Assembly: GCA_965661055.1 (NCBI GenBank)
Contig: CBFICS010000007.1
Coordinates: forward strand, 44,016-108,015
Direction of reading: 5' to 3'
DNA: 64,000 nucleotides
Origin: CBFHSF01 sp965661055
Lineage (GTDB): Bacteria > Bacteroidota > Bacteroidia > Flavobacteriales > Schleiferiaceae
Shown here: in pieces, positions 7,797 to 16,197 of the stretch
How the letters are laid out: every line of letters begins with the position of its first letter
Position numbering within the stretch: the first letter of the stretch is position 1
The notes under the pieces: model-generated
What the model was told of the DNA's origin: nothing
Databases searched by the model: none
The model's input: the letters and a program-made list of their open reading frames with translations, nothing else
Made by a program: the position numbers and the translations under genes

Positions 7797-8516
7797 ATGA
7801 ATTTTTCCTTTGATGCTGGAAATACGAGAGTTAGACTCTCTATTTTTTTAGAAAAAGATTTAATTGAGCAAAAAGTTTTTCATCGACTTGATGAAATTAT
7901 GGAATTAGACCTTAGTCAGGCCACAGGAATAATTTATTGCTCTGTTAGAAAAGACGATGCCCAGATCAAAGAATTTTTGCGCAATAAGGGCGGAATAATC
8001 TTGTCTTCAAAAACACCATTGCCGTTTAGTACCCATCAATATAAAACTCCGGTTACCTTGGGGGCGGACAGAATTGCCCTGGTTGCTGCGGCAGTAGACT
8101 TATATCCAGGTAAAAACAGTTTGGTGATAGATGCAGGAACTTGCATTACTTATGACTTTGTCTCTTCTGAGGCTGATTATTTAGGGGGAATTATTTCTCC
8201 TGGAGTATCTATGAGGGCTAAAGCCATGGGAAACATGACTCAAGCTCTACCAATAGTTTCACCTCCCTACTTTAACGAAATTTTAGGAAAATCAACTGAA
8301 GAATGCCTAGGAGCGGGGGTTTCCAGGGCTGTCACAGCAGAAATTTCTGGAATAATAAATGAATTTACCCAGCGTTTTGGTGAGGTAAATGTGATTTTTA
8401 CGGGAGGAGACACGGAACTCTTGGTCACCCCACTAAAAAATAACATCTTTGCAGACCCTGAAATATTAATGAAAGGATTGAACGCAATCTTAAAGTACAA
8501 TGTCGATAAAATTTAG
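7797..8516 (+). CDS. coaX: Type III pantothenate kinase
   Basis: This enzyme phosphorylates pantothenate with ATP, the first step of coenzyme A synthesis. The 239-residue chain has the type III hallmarks of the ASKHA fold: DAGNT at residues 6-10 (phosphate-1 motif), LGADR at 88-92, IDAGTCITYD at 111-120, GGIISPG at 130-136, and a late FTGGD motif. I start it at ATG 7797 because the DxGNT motif should lie near the N-terminus; an upstream in-frame ATG at 7782 adds five residues inside the promoter. It overlaps the next gene by 17 bp and leads a run of envelope genes. Confidence 0.95.
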   Translation: MNFSFDAGNTRVRLSIFLEKDLIEQKVFHRLDEIMELDLSQATGIIYCSVRKDDAQIKEFLRNKGGIILSSKTPLPFSTHQYKTPVTLGADRIALVAAAVDLYPGKNSLVIDAGTCITYDFVSSEADYLGGIISPGVSMRAKAMGNMTQALPIVSPPYFNEILGKSTEECLGAGVSRAVTAEISGIINEFTQRFGEVNVIFTGGDTELLVTPLKNNIFADPEILMKGLNAILKYNVDKI

Positions 8517-9870
8517 AGTCACTTTAGTATTGATTTTCGGAACGATTTTGATGCAGGCTCAAGTGAACTCTGTAAGTCCTTTTTCTCTTTTTGGATTAGG
8601 TGATAAATCAAACGGAATTTTTGCTCAGCAACAAGGTATGGGAGGAGTGTTCCAAGCCTTGAGAAGTCCATACTCTGTAAATCGAGGTAATCCTGCGTCA
8701 TACTCAGGATTAGATTTGGTAACGGTTGACTTTGGTGGGATACATAAATTTGTTTGGCAATCAACGGGGAACTCTGATCCCGTAGCAAATTCAACGGGTT
8801 ATTTTAATTATTTGGCCTTTGGATTTCCCGTTACGAATAATTGGGGTATGGCCTTTGCAATTACGCCTTACTCCATTATCGGCTATGACATTAGGACCAC
8901 GGTAAACTCTGCAGATTATGGTCCAACGACTTATAAATTCATAGGCTCTGGAGGAATAAACAAGGTGACTTGGGGGAACTCTGTAAACATTTACAAAGGA
9001 TTGTCGTTAGGAGTGAATGCCAACTATTTGTTTGGAACTACCGATACCAGAAGAGATGCAGAATTTTCTGATCGCAGCATATACAATACAAGACTAAAAA
9101 CAGAAACTACGGTGAGTGATTTTGGTTTTGAGGTTGGAGCACAATACGAAACCACTTGGAACGCAAAAAAGAGCCAAGCCCAGAATCCTCAAAATCTAAA
9201 AGAAAACCATGATCGGTTTTTGATCTTGGGTGCTACTTACGGGTTTGGAAGTAATTTAAATGCTACCCAAACCGGAGTAGGTTATACCTACGCTCTTTCA
9301 AATTCTGGAGTTGAAATTCCTCAAGATACAGGGTCTTTTTACGAAGACCGAGGTGGCAGCATTAAGTTACCTACCAGTATAGGAGGAGGTATTGCCTACG
9401 GAAAACGTGTTCCTGAATTAAAGATTAACGCCTGGAAAGTAGAGGCAGATTTCAATATGGTTCAATGGGGTGGTTTCGAGCCTTTTGATGGTTCACCTTC
9501 TGGTTTGACGAATTCTTGGAAGGCGTCTTTAGGAGGTTACTTTATTCCCAATTATACTTTTGGTAACACCAATAGAAGAGGGAATTATTTTGAAGCTATT
9601 AAGTATAGGTTTGGTTTGTTTTATGAAAACACTAATATTTCATTTAACAATGAGCCAGTTCCTGATTATGGTTTTACCTTTGGCATGGACTTGCCATTTA
9701 AAACAAAATCAGCAGATCCAAACGACATCAAGTTGTCAACCATAAATATTGGCATAGTCTTTGGCAGAAGAGGATTAGTGGACGATGGTTCCCTAAATGA
9801 AAAGTATATCAATTTGTATTTTGGAATAAACCTGAATGATAAGTGGTTTAGGAAATTTAAATATCGTTAA
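8500..9870 (+). CDS. Outer-membrane beta-barrel protein (FadL/OmpP1-like shape)
   Basis: The 456-residue protein has a signal peptide (cleavage after MQAQ, about residue 21). The mature N-terminus has a conserved-looking SPFSLFGLGDKSNG and a PASYSGLDLVTVDFGG strand, followed by many amphipathic strands and a C-terminal LYFGINLNDKWFRKFKYR. This is the general form of a large barrel of the FadL/OmpP1 type, though the lipid-transport family signature is not certain. The gene overlaps coaX by 17 bp and is followed 12 bp later by the TPR gene; a coaX, barrel, TPR, lptC order recurs in Flavobacteriales to my knowledge, hinting at an envelope-biogenesis role. Confidence 0.8.
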   Translation: MSIKFRVTLVLIFGTILMQAQVNSVSPFSLFGLGDKSNGIFAQQQGMGGVFQALRSPYSVNRGNPASYSGLDLVTVDFGGIHKFVWQSTGNSDPVANSTGYFNYLAFGFPVTNNWGMAFAITPYSIIGYDIRTTVNSADYGPTTYKFIGSGGINKVTWGNSVNIYKGLSLGVNANYLFGTTDTRRDAEFSDRSIYNTRLKTETTVSDFGFEVGAQYETTWNAKKSQAQNPQNLKENHDRFLILGATYGFGSNLNATQTGVGYTYALSNSGVEIPQDTGSFYEDRGGSIKLPTSIGGGIAYGKRVPELKINAWKVEADFNMVQWGGFEPFDGSPSGLTNSWKASLGGYFIPNYTFGNTNRRGNYFEAIKYRFGLFYENTNISFNNEPVPDYGFTFGMDLPFKTKSADPNDIKLSTINIGIVFGRRGLVDDGSLNEKYINLYFGINLNDKWFRKFKYR

Positions 9871-9882
9871 AAACAAAGTTTA

Positions 9883-11298
9883 ATGAAACGTTACATTTTA
9901 TTTTTAGTTGCCCTTGTGGGGATGTATAGTGCAGATGCACAGAAAAAGTGGGGAGACACTCCAGCAGATTCTGTAAAGTGTTGGGAGCAATATAATATTT
10001 ATGGTTCTTCTTATCAAGCGAAAGCATATTTAGATGCTTATGACGCTTGGTATCACGTTTATACCAATTGTCCTGGTGCTAGTAAAAACACTTTTATCAT
10101 GGCTCCAAGAATTCTTGATGCTAAGATCGAATCAGTGAAAGACCCTGTAGAAATTCAAAAGCTTCAAGAGCTTTACTTGAAAATGTATGATGATCGTTTG
10201 GTTTACTTCCCAGGAAAGGAAGGGTATGTAGCCGGTCAAAAAGCCTTAAAATACGAAAGGTTTTACGAGGATAGCATCAAACAATCTTACGCGTTGTTCC
10301 AAAACGCATATAAGTTAGATGGATATGACATCAGCCCTTCAGTAATGAACGGATACTTCTTGAGTTCAGTTAGAATGTTTAACAACAAAGACATCGACCT
10401 TGAAGAACTTGTTGAAACTTATAACATCATCTCTGAAGCTATCGAGAAAAACAACAACGAATTAAATGTTGAGATTAAAGAGTTTTTGACCAAGAAAGAA
10501 AATGGTCAATTAGACGCCAAAGGAGAGAAGAAACTAGATCGTACCGAAAGAATTTTAGATGGTTATGACAAAGTAGGAGGAAACATCGAGAAAATGATGA
10601 GCTCTGTTCTTACTTGTGAAAGACTACCTATTCTTTACAACGAAACAAGTTTTGAGCAAAACAAAACAAATGCAGTATGGTTGCGAAGAGGAATTAAAGC
10701 ATTCCAAAAGGAAAATACTGATGAGGAAGGAAACGTATCTGACTGTACTTCTGATCCTATTTTCTTCAAAATGGCAGAAGCATTGTTTGCTATAGAGCCA
10801 AGCGCAACTGCTGCCAGAGGTATGGCAGGAATTGCCTTTAAGAACAAAGATTACGCTAAAGTGGTAGAGTACTCTAAGCAGGCAGCTGATGAAGAAAAAG
10901 ATCCTAAAAAGCAAGCCAATGATTACTATAAAATTGCGGCTGCTTACCAGAAAATGGGATCGCTTTCTAACGCCAAAACGTATGCTTTAAAAGCGGCAGC
11001 TGGTAGAAAAGATTGGGGTGCACCGCAAATTCTATTAGCTACTATCTATGCTGATGCAGCAGGAAGCTGTGGAGCAGATGCCTTTGAAAAGAACGCTGTT
11101 TACTGGGCGGCTATAAATAAAGCTTCCTACGCAAAATCAATTGACCCTTCAGTGTCAAAAATTGCAAACAGCTTGATTTCTGCCTACCAGAAGTCCGTTC
11201 CAGATAAGTCTGTTTGTTTCCAGTTAGGACATAAAGAAGGAGAGAAATACACAATAGGTTGTTGGATTAATGAATCTATTACCGTTAGATTTTATTGA
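9883..11298 (+). CDS. Secreted tetratricopeptide-repeat protein
   Basis: This 471-residue protein has a signal peptide ending in ADA (about residue 19). Its mature part is mostly helical, with recognisable TPR-like helix pairs in the last third (AATARGMAGIAFKNKDYAKV, DYYKIAAAYQKMGSLSNA). Two Cys pairs (SVKCWEQY...TNCPG and CTSD) could form disulfides in the periplasm. TPRs usually scaffold protein complexes. It sits between an outer-membrane barrel and lptC in the same transcript. Its stop codon is 2 nt before the lptC ATG, and a terminator-like hairpin starts 27 nt beyond the stop. Confidence 0.82.
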   Translation: MKRYILFLVALVGMYSADAQKKWGDTPADSVKCWEQYNIYGSSYQAKAYLDAYDAWYHVYTNCPGASKNTFIMAPRILDAKIESVKDPVEIQKLQELYLKMYDDRLVYFPGKEGYVAGQKALKYERFYEDSIKQSYALFQNAYKLDGYDISPSVMNGYFLSSVRMFNNKDIDLEELVETYNIISEAIEKNNNELNVEIKEFLTKKENGQLDAKGEKKLDRTERILDGYDKVGGNIEKMMSSVLTCERLPILYNETSFEQNKTNAVWLRRGIKAFQKENTDEEGNVSDCTSDPIFFKMAEALFAIEPSATAARGMAGIAFKNKDYAKVVEYSKQAADEEKDPKKQANDYYKIAAAYQKMGSLSNAKTYALKAAAGRKDWGAPQILLATIYADAAGSCGADAFEKNAVYWAAINKASYAKSIDPSVSKIANSLISAYQKSVPDKSVCFQLGHKEGEKYTIGCWINESITVRFY

Positions 11299-11300
11299 GA

Positions 11301-11885
11301 ATGAACCTTTCAATAAATAAAATCAAGAGCATTGCAGTCACTTCGATTGCAGTGCTCTTTTTTTATGGTTGCGAGAACGATTTGGAACAAGTGAAGATTG
11401 TTTCAACCAATGATGAGGAACGCAAACCCATGGAGATTCAAAAGGATATAGAATACATATATACGGACTCTGCTAGGGTGACCTTAAGACTTTTAGCTCC
11501 GCTGGCTGAAAATTATCCTCAACTTGAAGAACCTTATCTTGAATTTAATGAAGGACTAGAAGTCATTTTCTACAAAAACGAAGTTGAAGATTCCCGTTTG
11601 TCAGCCAACTACGGAATCAATTACCCAAACAAAAAAATGTGGGTGGTTAAAGGAAATGTGGTTGTATACAATCAACAAGGAGAAGAATTAAATACAGAAC
11701 ACTTAGTTTGGGATGTCCCCAAAGAAAGAATATATTCAGAAGAATTTGTAAAAATAACCTCAGAGGGTACTGTTACCACGGGTGAGGGATTTGAATCAAA
11801 TCAAGATCTGACGGATTATAGAATTAAAAAAGTTACCGGAATAATTAATATTGAAGACGATGTACAAGATGTTGAGGGTAGTTGA
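11301..11885 (+). CDS. lptC: LPS export periplasmic protein LptC (lipoprotein form)
   Basis: This 194-residue protein has an N-terminal lipoprotein signal (lipobox FFYGC) instead of the usual LptC membrane anchor. LptC passes lipopolysaccharide from the LptB2FG transporter to LptA. The mature domain shows the LptC jellyroll pattern: ARVTLRLLAPLAENYPQ, EPYLEFNEGLEVIFYKN, LSANYGINYPNKKMWVVKG, VVVYNQQGEELNTEHLVWD and IYSEEFVKI, with the typical beta repeats. I use ATG 11301; an in-frame TTG at 11295 adds two residues. A strong terminator-like hairpin overlaps the signal-peptide codons (see the entry at 11325). Confidence 0.85.
   Translation: MNLSINKIKSIAVTSIAVLFFYGCENDLEQVKIVSTNDEERKPMEIQKDIEYIYTDSARVTLRLLAPLAENYPQLEEPYLEFNEGLEVIFYKNEVEDSRLSANYGINYPNKKMWVVKGNVVVYNQQGEELNTEHLVWDVPKERIYSEEFVKITSEGTVTTGEGFESNQDLTDYRIKKVTGIINIEDDVQDVEGS
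11325..11364 (+). terminator. Terminator-like hairpin inside the lptC signal-peptide codons
   Basis: The sequence forms a stem of 11-13 bp (about 11325-11337 with 11347-11359, two G-T wobbles) with a 9-nt loop, followed directly by a run of seven T (11358-11364). This is the form of a Rho-independent terminator, yet it lies 24 to 63 nt inside the lptC reading frame and encodes the repeated IAV...IAV of the signal peptide. It could end transcripts of coaX-OMP-TPR or work as a translation-dependent attenuator of lptC. Confidence 0.6.
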
Positions 11886-12060
11886 GATCATGTGGCTTGT
11901 CATAGCGGCAGTTTGCGCTTACGAAGTGGTAATGAGAATTAATCAGCCTTTTGATGATAGATTTTATATTTTTGCAGGAGGAGTGGTTCTCGGTATTTTT
12001 ATGTACTTTTTCAGAAGAAGTTCACGAATAAAAATGGAATCTCGCCGCAAACAACAATAG
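11869..12060 (+). CDS. Small membrane protein of unknown function
   Basis: This 63-residue protein begins inside lptC (17-bp overlap) and ends 6 bp before the CNNM gene. It has two hydrophobic helices (about residues 3-19 and 34-48), a short polar loop (RINQPFDDRFY) and a basic tail (RRSSRIKMESRRKQQ), suggesting two membrane passes with both ends in the cytoplasm. Alternative starts lie at 11860 (ATG) and 11851 (TTG); I prefer 11869 by hydrophobic-helix position. I do not recognise the family, but small proteins of this shape sit next to lptC in related genomes as far as I recall. Confidence 0.6.
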   Translation: MLRVVEIMWLVIAAVCAYEVVMRINQPFDDRFYIFAGGVVLGIFMYFFRRSSRIKMESRRKQQ

Positions 12061-12066
12061 CATTTT

Positions 12067-13326
12067 ATGGGCACTACGCTCTTAGTTATTTTAGCCACCT
12101 TAGTTCTATCGGCCTTCTTTTCCGGAATGGAGATAGCCTTCTTGTCGGCCAATAGACTACATATTGAATTAGAGAGTAAAAAGGGGAACTTTCCTTTCAA
12201 TTTAGTCTCTTTTCTAGTGAAAAGACCCTCTCGCTATATTGCTACTATGCTGGTAGGAAACAATATTGCTCTGGTTCTTTACGGTCTTTATATGCCAGAA
12301 GTTTTAGATCCTATCTTAGGACAAATCAACATCGCTTGGCTATTGCTGCTTATTCAAACAGTAATTTCTACCATAATTATTCTCTTCTTAGCAGAGTATT
12401 TACCCAAGGCATATTTTAATGCCAATGCCAATGTAATGTTGAAGTGGTTTGCCTTGCCTACCATTCTTTTTTACGGGCTGTTTTATGTCGTGGTAAGCTT
12501 CATGATGTTTATTTCTAATAGCATGTTAAAGCTGATTTTTCACAAAGATATAGACGAAGATCAACCCGTGTTTTCAAAAATTGACCTCGACCATTTTATC
12601 CAAGAAAATACGGCCAATAAAGATGAGCAAGAAGAAGTAGATCACGAGATTGAAATCTTTCAAAATGCCCTCGATTTCTCTGAGCAAAAGGCCAGAGAAA
12701 TGATGATTCCTCGAACCGAAATAATGGCAATCCCAGTAGATACTTCCATAGAGACTCTGACGAGTTTATTTATTGAGAACGGATACTCAAAACTATTGGT
12801 TTATGAAGAAAATATGGATAATCTCATCGGCTATGTTCACGCCTATGAATTGTTTAAGAAGCCCTCTGATGTTCGCTCAATTTTGAGGCCTGTCTCTTTT
12901 ATTCCAGAATCTATGACCGCTGATCAGCTGCTGAATCAGTTTACCAAAGAAAAGAGAAATATTGCTGTAGTGGTTGATGAGTTTGGTGGCACCTCGGGTA
13001 TGATAACCCTTGAAGATGTTGTGGAAGAAATTTTTGGTGAAATAGATGATGAGCACGATACTGAAGCGCTTATTGAACGCGCTATTGATGAAAACACCTT
13101 CTTGTTTAGTGCCCGACAAGAAATAGATCACCTCAATGATGAGTATGATTTAAACCTGCCAGAAAGCGAAAATTATTCCACCCTAGGTGGATATATTACC
13201 CAACAATTAGAAAGCATCCCTGAAAAGGGAGAGAAGTTTACTTTGGGCCATTTGAGGTTTGAAATCATTAATGTTAGCTCAAACAGAATTGAAGATGTTA
13301 AGGTGAAAATCATCTCAGATGAATAA
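12067..13326 (+). CDS. CNNM/CorC-type protein with CBS domains (hemolysin-related)
   Basis: The 419-residue protein has an N-terminal DUF21/CNNM transmembrane domain (about residues 1-170, with the opening TLVLSAFFSGMEIAFLSANR typical of the family). It is followed by a CBS pair (about 205-320, with MIPRTEIMAIPVDTSIE and VVVDEFGGTSGMITLEDVVEEIFG) and a C-terminal CorC_HlyC domain. Members are linked to magnesium or cobalt efflux; some are called hemolysins without good reason. The substrate is inferred only. It lies 6 bp after the small membrane protein, in the same transcript as lptC. Confidence 0.9.
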   Translation: MGTTLLVILATLVLSAFFSGMEIAFLSANRLHIELESKKGNFPFNLVSFLVKRPSRYIATMLVGNNIALVLYGLYMPEVLDPILGQINIAWLLLLIQTVISTIIILFLAEYLPKAYFNANANVMLKWFALPTILFYGLFYVVVSFMMFISNSMLKLIFHKDIDEDQPVFSKIDLDHFIQENTANKDEQEEVDHEIEIFQNALDFSEQKAREMMIPRTEIMAIPVDTSIETLTSLFIENGYSKLLVYEENMDNLIGYVHAYELFKKPSDVRSILRPVSFIPESMTADQLLNQFTKEKRNIAVVVDEFGGTSGMITLEDVVEEIFGEIDDEHDTEALIERAIDENTFLFSARQEIDHLNDEYDLNLPESENYSTLGGYITQQLESIPEKGEKFTLGHLRFEIINVSSNRIEDVKVKIISDE

Positions 13327-13418
13327 ATATTGACATTTTCTAAAAATTACCCCCCTCTTTTTTCAAAAAATTCATAGGCAATTGTATATTCGCAATCTTG
13401 AATAAAAACTATTAATTA

Positions 13419-15605
13419 ATGGCGACCTTAGAGAAGATCAGACAGCGATCAAAATTGGTTATCATTCTTATCGGATTAGCGATTGCAGCCTTTACCTTAA
13501 CAGACTTATTAAGTTCAGGTAAAAGCGCCTTTGGCGGAAATGATGATACGGTGATGGAGGTGAACGGCGAAAAGATTAGCCGTGTTGTGTTTTCAGAAAA
13601 ATTGACAAACAGAACCGATCAGTACAAACAACAGATGAATGATCCGTCATTGAGCAAAGTTACCACTAAGCAGTTGGTAGATGCAACGTATGACGAAATA
13701 CTTCGTGCTGAAATCATGAAGGAGTATGCTGATAAAGGATTTATGGTGACAAGTGATGAATTGTCATACCGTATTGTTAACAATCCTAATATTAGACAAA
13801 CGCAAGCGTTTATTGATCCGAATACAAGACAGTTTAGTGAGGACATGTTCAATAGACAGCTAGCTAGCCTACGTGAAGCTAAAGACGAAAGTCAGCAAAA
13901 TAGCGACCAATGGGCTCAATGGATTTCTTTTGAAGAGTCTGTCAAAGAACAAGGTCTCCAAAATAAAGTTTTTACTGCTGCTAGAAAAGGTATTTACATG
14001 CCAACTAAAATAGCAGAGTACCAGTACAAAGTAAACAATTCTACCCGATCAGCTTCTTTTGTATTCCTTCCTTATACAGATGTTGAAGACACTGAAGTAG
14101 AAGTTTCAGATGCTGATATTAAGAATTACGTTTCTAAAAATCCAATGGCTTTTAAACAAGAAAATTCAAGAGATTTTCAATTTGCTAACTTCCCTATCAA
14201 ACCTTCAACAGAAGATTATAATGAGGTACAAGCGCAGTTAAAAGCCTTGATAGATGACCAAGTAGTAAGAAACAACAGAACCAAGCAGTCTGATACCCTT
14301 ATCGGTTTTTCAAATACTTCTGATGACAGTGTATTTGTTAACGCGAATAGTGAATATCCTTTTGATCCTTCTGTTTATGTACCAGGAGAACTTCCTATTG
14401 AGATTGATTCTATCATGTCTGGTGCTGAGCAAGGGTTTATCTACGGGCCATACCGTTCAGAAAATGGTTTCAAACTTTCTAAGCTAGTAGAAGTTAGAAA
14501 TATCGCGGATTCAGTAGAATCTAAGCACATCCTTATTTCTTTCCGTGGTGCTACCAGAGCCGGTGAAGATGTAGTAAGAACAGGAATGGAAGCAAAGCTT
14601 TTAGCAGATAGCCTTTCAGAAGTTCTTAACGGTGATAGATCTCTTTGGGATTCGATTAACAACACTTACAGTGATGACAGAGTTGCCAAAGCCAAAGAGG
14701 GTGATTTAGGATGGATTACTAGAGATGCTCAGTTTGACCCTACTTTTAAAGCCTATGTGTTTAGAGCTAAGAAAGGTTCAATTGGTGTTGTTTACACTCA
14801 ATTTGGTTTCCATATTATCAAACTAGTAGATTCAAAAGGTGAAAACCGTGGAATGAAAGTGGGAACCATTTACAGAGAGGTTACACCATCAGAGAAAACC
14901 CTAAACGATATCTATGATCGTGCTTCTAAATTTGCAGCTGAGGTTGATGGCGCTGAAGACATTTCTGCGGTAGCTACTGAATTGGGGGCAACCGTAAGGT
15001 TGGCTAAAGACATTAAAGAGTTTGATGAAAGAGTTCCTGGTCTAGGTAATAACAGAGATATTGTTCGTTGGACCTTTGGAGAAGATCGTCAGGTTGGTGA
15101 TATTCAATTGCTTTCTAACAATCAAGAAAGTTATGTGGTATTGATATTAACCGGTATCAATGAAGAAGGGTTGATGAGTGTTGAAAAAGCTCGTGCTACA
15201 GCTACTTCAGAAATCATCAAAAATAAGAAAGCAGAGATCCTTATTAAAAAGATCAATGAGGCTAACGCTTCAGACATTACTTCCCTAGGTGCCGCTCTTA
15301 AGCAAAAAGAAGTTCCTGCAAGTGTTGCCTTGACTTCAAACAGTCTTGGTGCTGTGGGTAGCGAGCCGCTTGTTGTAGGTGCTATCGGTGGACTTGAATT
15401 AAACCAATTGTCTAAGCCGATTAAAGGAGATAGAGGTGTTTTTGTTGCTGTGGTAACAAACGTTATTGAGCCTTCTTCAGTTCCTGATCAAAAGCCAATG
15501 GCAATGCAACAATCTTCTCAATCCAAAAATAGAGTGATTAATACTTTTGTAAAGTCACTAGAAGAAGATATGAATGTAGTAGATAATAGACCTTTATTCT
15601 ACTAG
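13419..15605 (+). CDS. ppiD: PpiD-like periplasmic peptidyl-prolyl isomerase/foldase
   Basis: This 728-residue protein has a single N-terminal membrane anchor (about residues 12-32) after a short basic cytoplasmic tail, then a SurA_N-like helical region (about 40-190). A parvulin PPIC domain follows (about 365-475), with ESKHILISFRGA, KAKEGDLGWITRDAQFDP and TQFGFHIIKLVD, and then a long C-terminal part with PPIase-like repeats. Such proteins help outer-membrane and secreted proteins fold as they leave the Sec channel. It closes the coaX-lptC group after a 92-bp gap and is followed by a strong bidirectional terminator. Confidence 0.88.
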   Translation: MATLEKIRQRSKLVIILIGLAIAAFTLTDLLSSGKSAFGGNDDTVMEVNGEKISRVVFSEKLTNRTDQYKQQMNDPSLSKVTTKQLVDATYDEILRAEIMKEYADKGFMVTSDELSYRIVNNPNIRQTQAFIDPNTRQFSEDMFNRQLASLREAKDESQQNSDQWAQWISFEESVKEQGLQNKVFTAARKGIYMPTKIAEYQYKVNNSTRSASFVFLPYTDVEDTEVEVSDADIKNYVSKNPMAFKQENSRDFQFANFPIKPSTEDYNEVQAQLKALIDDQVVRNNRTKQSDTLIGFSNTSDDSVFVNANSEYPFDPSVYVPGELPIEIDSIMSGAEQGFIYGPYRSENGFKLSKLVEVRNIADSVESKHILISFRGATRAGEDVVRTGMEAKLLADSLSEVLNGDRSLWDSINNTYSDDRVAKAKEGDLGWITRDAQFDPTFKAYVFRAKKGSIGVVYTQFGFHIIKLVDSKGENRGMKVGTIYREVTPSEKTLNDIYDRASKFAAEVDGAEDISAVATELGATVRLAKDIKEFDERVPGLGNNRDIVRWTFGEDRQVGDIQLLSNNQESYVVLILTGINEEGLMSVEKARATATSEIIKNKKAEILIKKINEANASDITSLGAALKQKEVPASVALTSNSLGAVGSEPLVVGAIGGLELNQLSKPIKGDRGVFVAVVTNVIEPSSVPDQKPMAMQQSSQSKNRVINTFVKSLEEDMNVVDNRPLFY

Positions 15606-15620
15606 AAATATTTACGATTC

Positions 15621-15657
15621 AAAAAAAAGCCCTTGCAATTTGCAAGGGCTTTTTTTT
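15621..15657. terminator. Bidirectional terminator
   Basis: A 9-bp GC-rich core stem (15629-15637 with 15641-15649) is extended by A/T tracts on both sides (eight A before, nine T after), so it can stop transcription from ppiD on the plus strand and from the gene at 15666 on the minus strand. Confidence 0.93.
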
Positions 15658-15665
15658 TCTAAAAC

Positions 15666-16142
15666 CTAAAAGTTTACTTGAAGTCCAATTCCATACCTGC
15701 CTACGGCAAGATCTAAATCAATCGCATTAGACTCTTCTTGTCCAAGGTTGTACTTGGGGATTAACCGGTTTACCTTTTTATGAAAATAGTACTTTAATGG
15801 AATAGCAATTGCCATGCTTGCGAGCCCGTAATAGGCAATTTCCCAATCGGGATTGTCGGTGTAAGAGGCCTGCGAAACTGGCCATAGAATTAAAACGGTT
15901 GCCGCCGCGTGAAATACGGTATAACCTGTGTAACTCCACATCAAAGAATTTGATTCTGCCGAGGTAGCGGGGTTTGCCTGAAAAAGGTTTAAGAGTTGTA
16001 AATCAGTCAGCTCAATATCACATTTGTAATACTTGGTTTTTTGGAAAAAACCTCCTTCCTCCACAGTGATGGGCTGTGTTTGTGATATCCCTACCGTTGA
16101 AATGAGCAACGTAAGGATAGTAAATAGTGGTGTACTTCTCAT
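15666..16142 (-). CDS. Secreted/membrane hypothetical protein
   Basis: The 158-residue protein begins with a signal peptide (MRSTPLFTILTLLISTVGISQ) followed by a short beta-rich part (GGFFQKTKYYKCDIELTDLQ). Two hydrophobic helices follow (about residues 72-90 and 103-120), then a basic segment and a final strand (DLAVGRYGIGLQVNF) that looks like an outer-membrane barrel end. I cannot assign a family. It lies 55 bp downstream of rodA, which has no obvious terminator, so read-through from the mre operon is possible. Confidence 0.6.
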   Translation of the reverse strand: MRSTPLFTILTLLISTVGISQTQPITVEEGGFFQKTKYYKCDIELTDLQLLNLFQANPATSAESNSLMWSYTGYTVFHAAATVLILWPVSQASYTDNPDWEIAYYGLASMAIAIPLKYYFHKKVNRLIPKYNLGQEESNAIDLDLAVGRYGIGLQVNF

Positions 16143-16197
16143 TTAGAATTTGATTTGGTAATAACTAAATGTACCAAAAAAATGAGAAACATTTACT

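Noticed and set aside
7478..7813. Short open frames across tRNA-Phe on both strands
   Set aside because: They read through the tRNA and its terminator.
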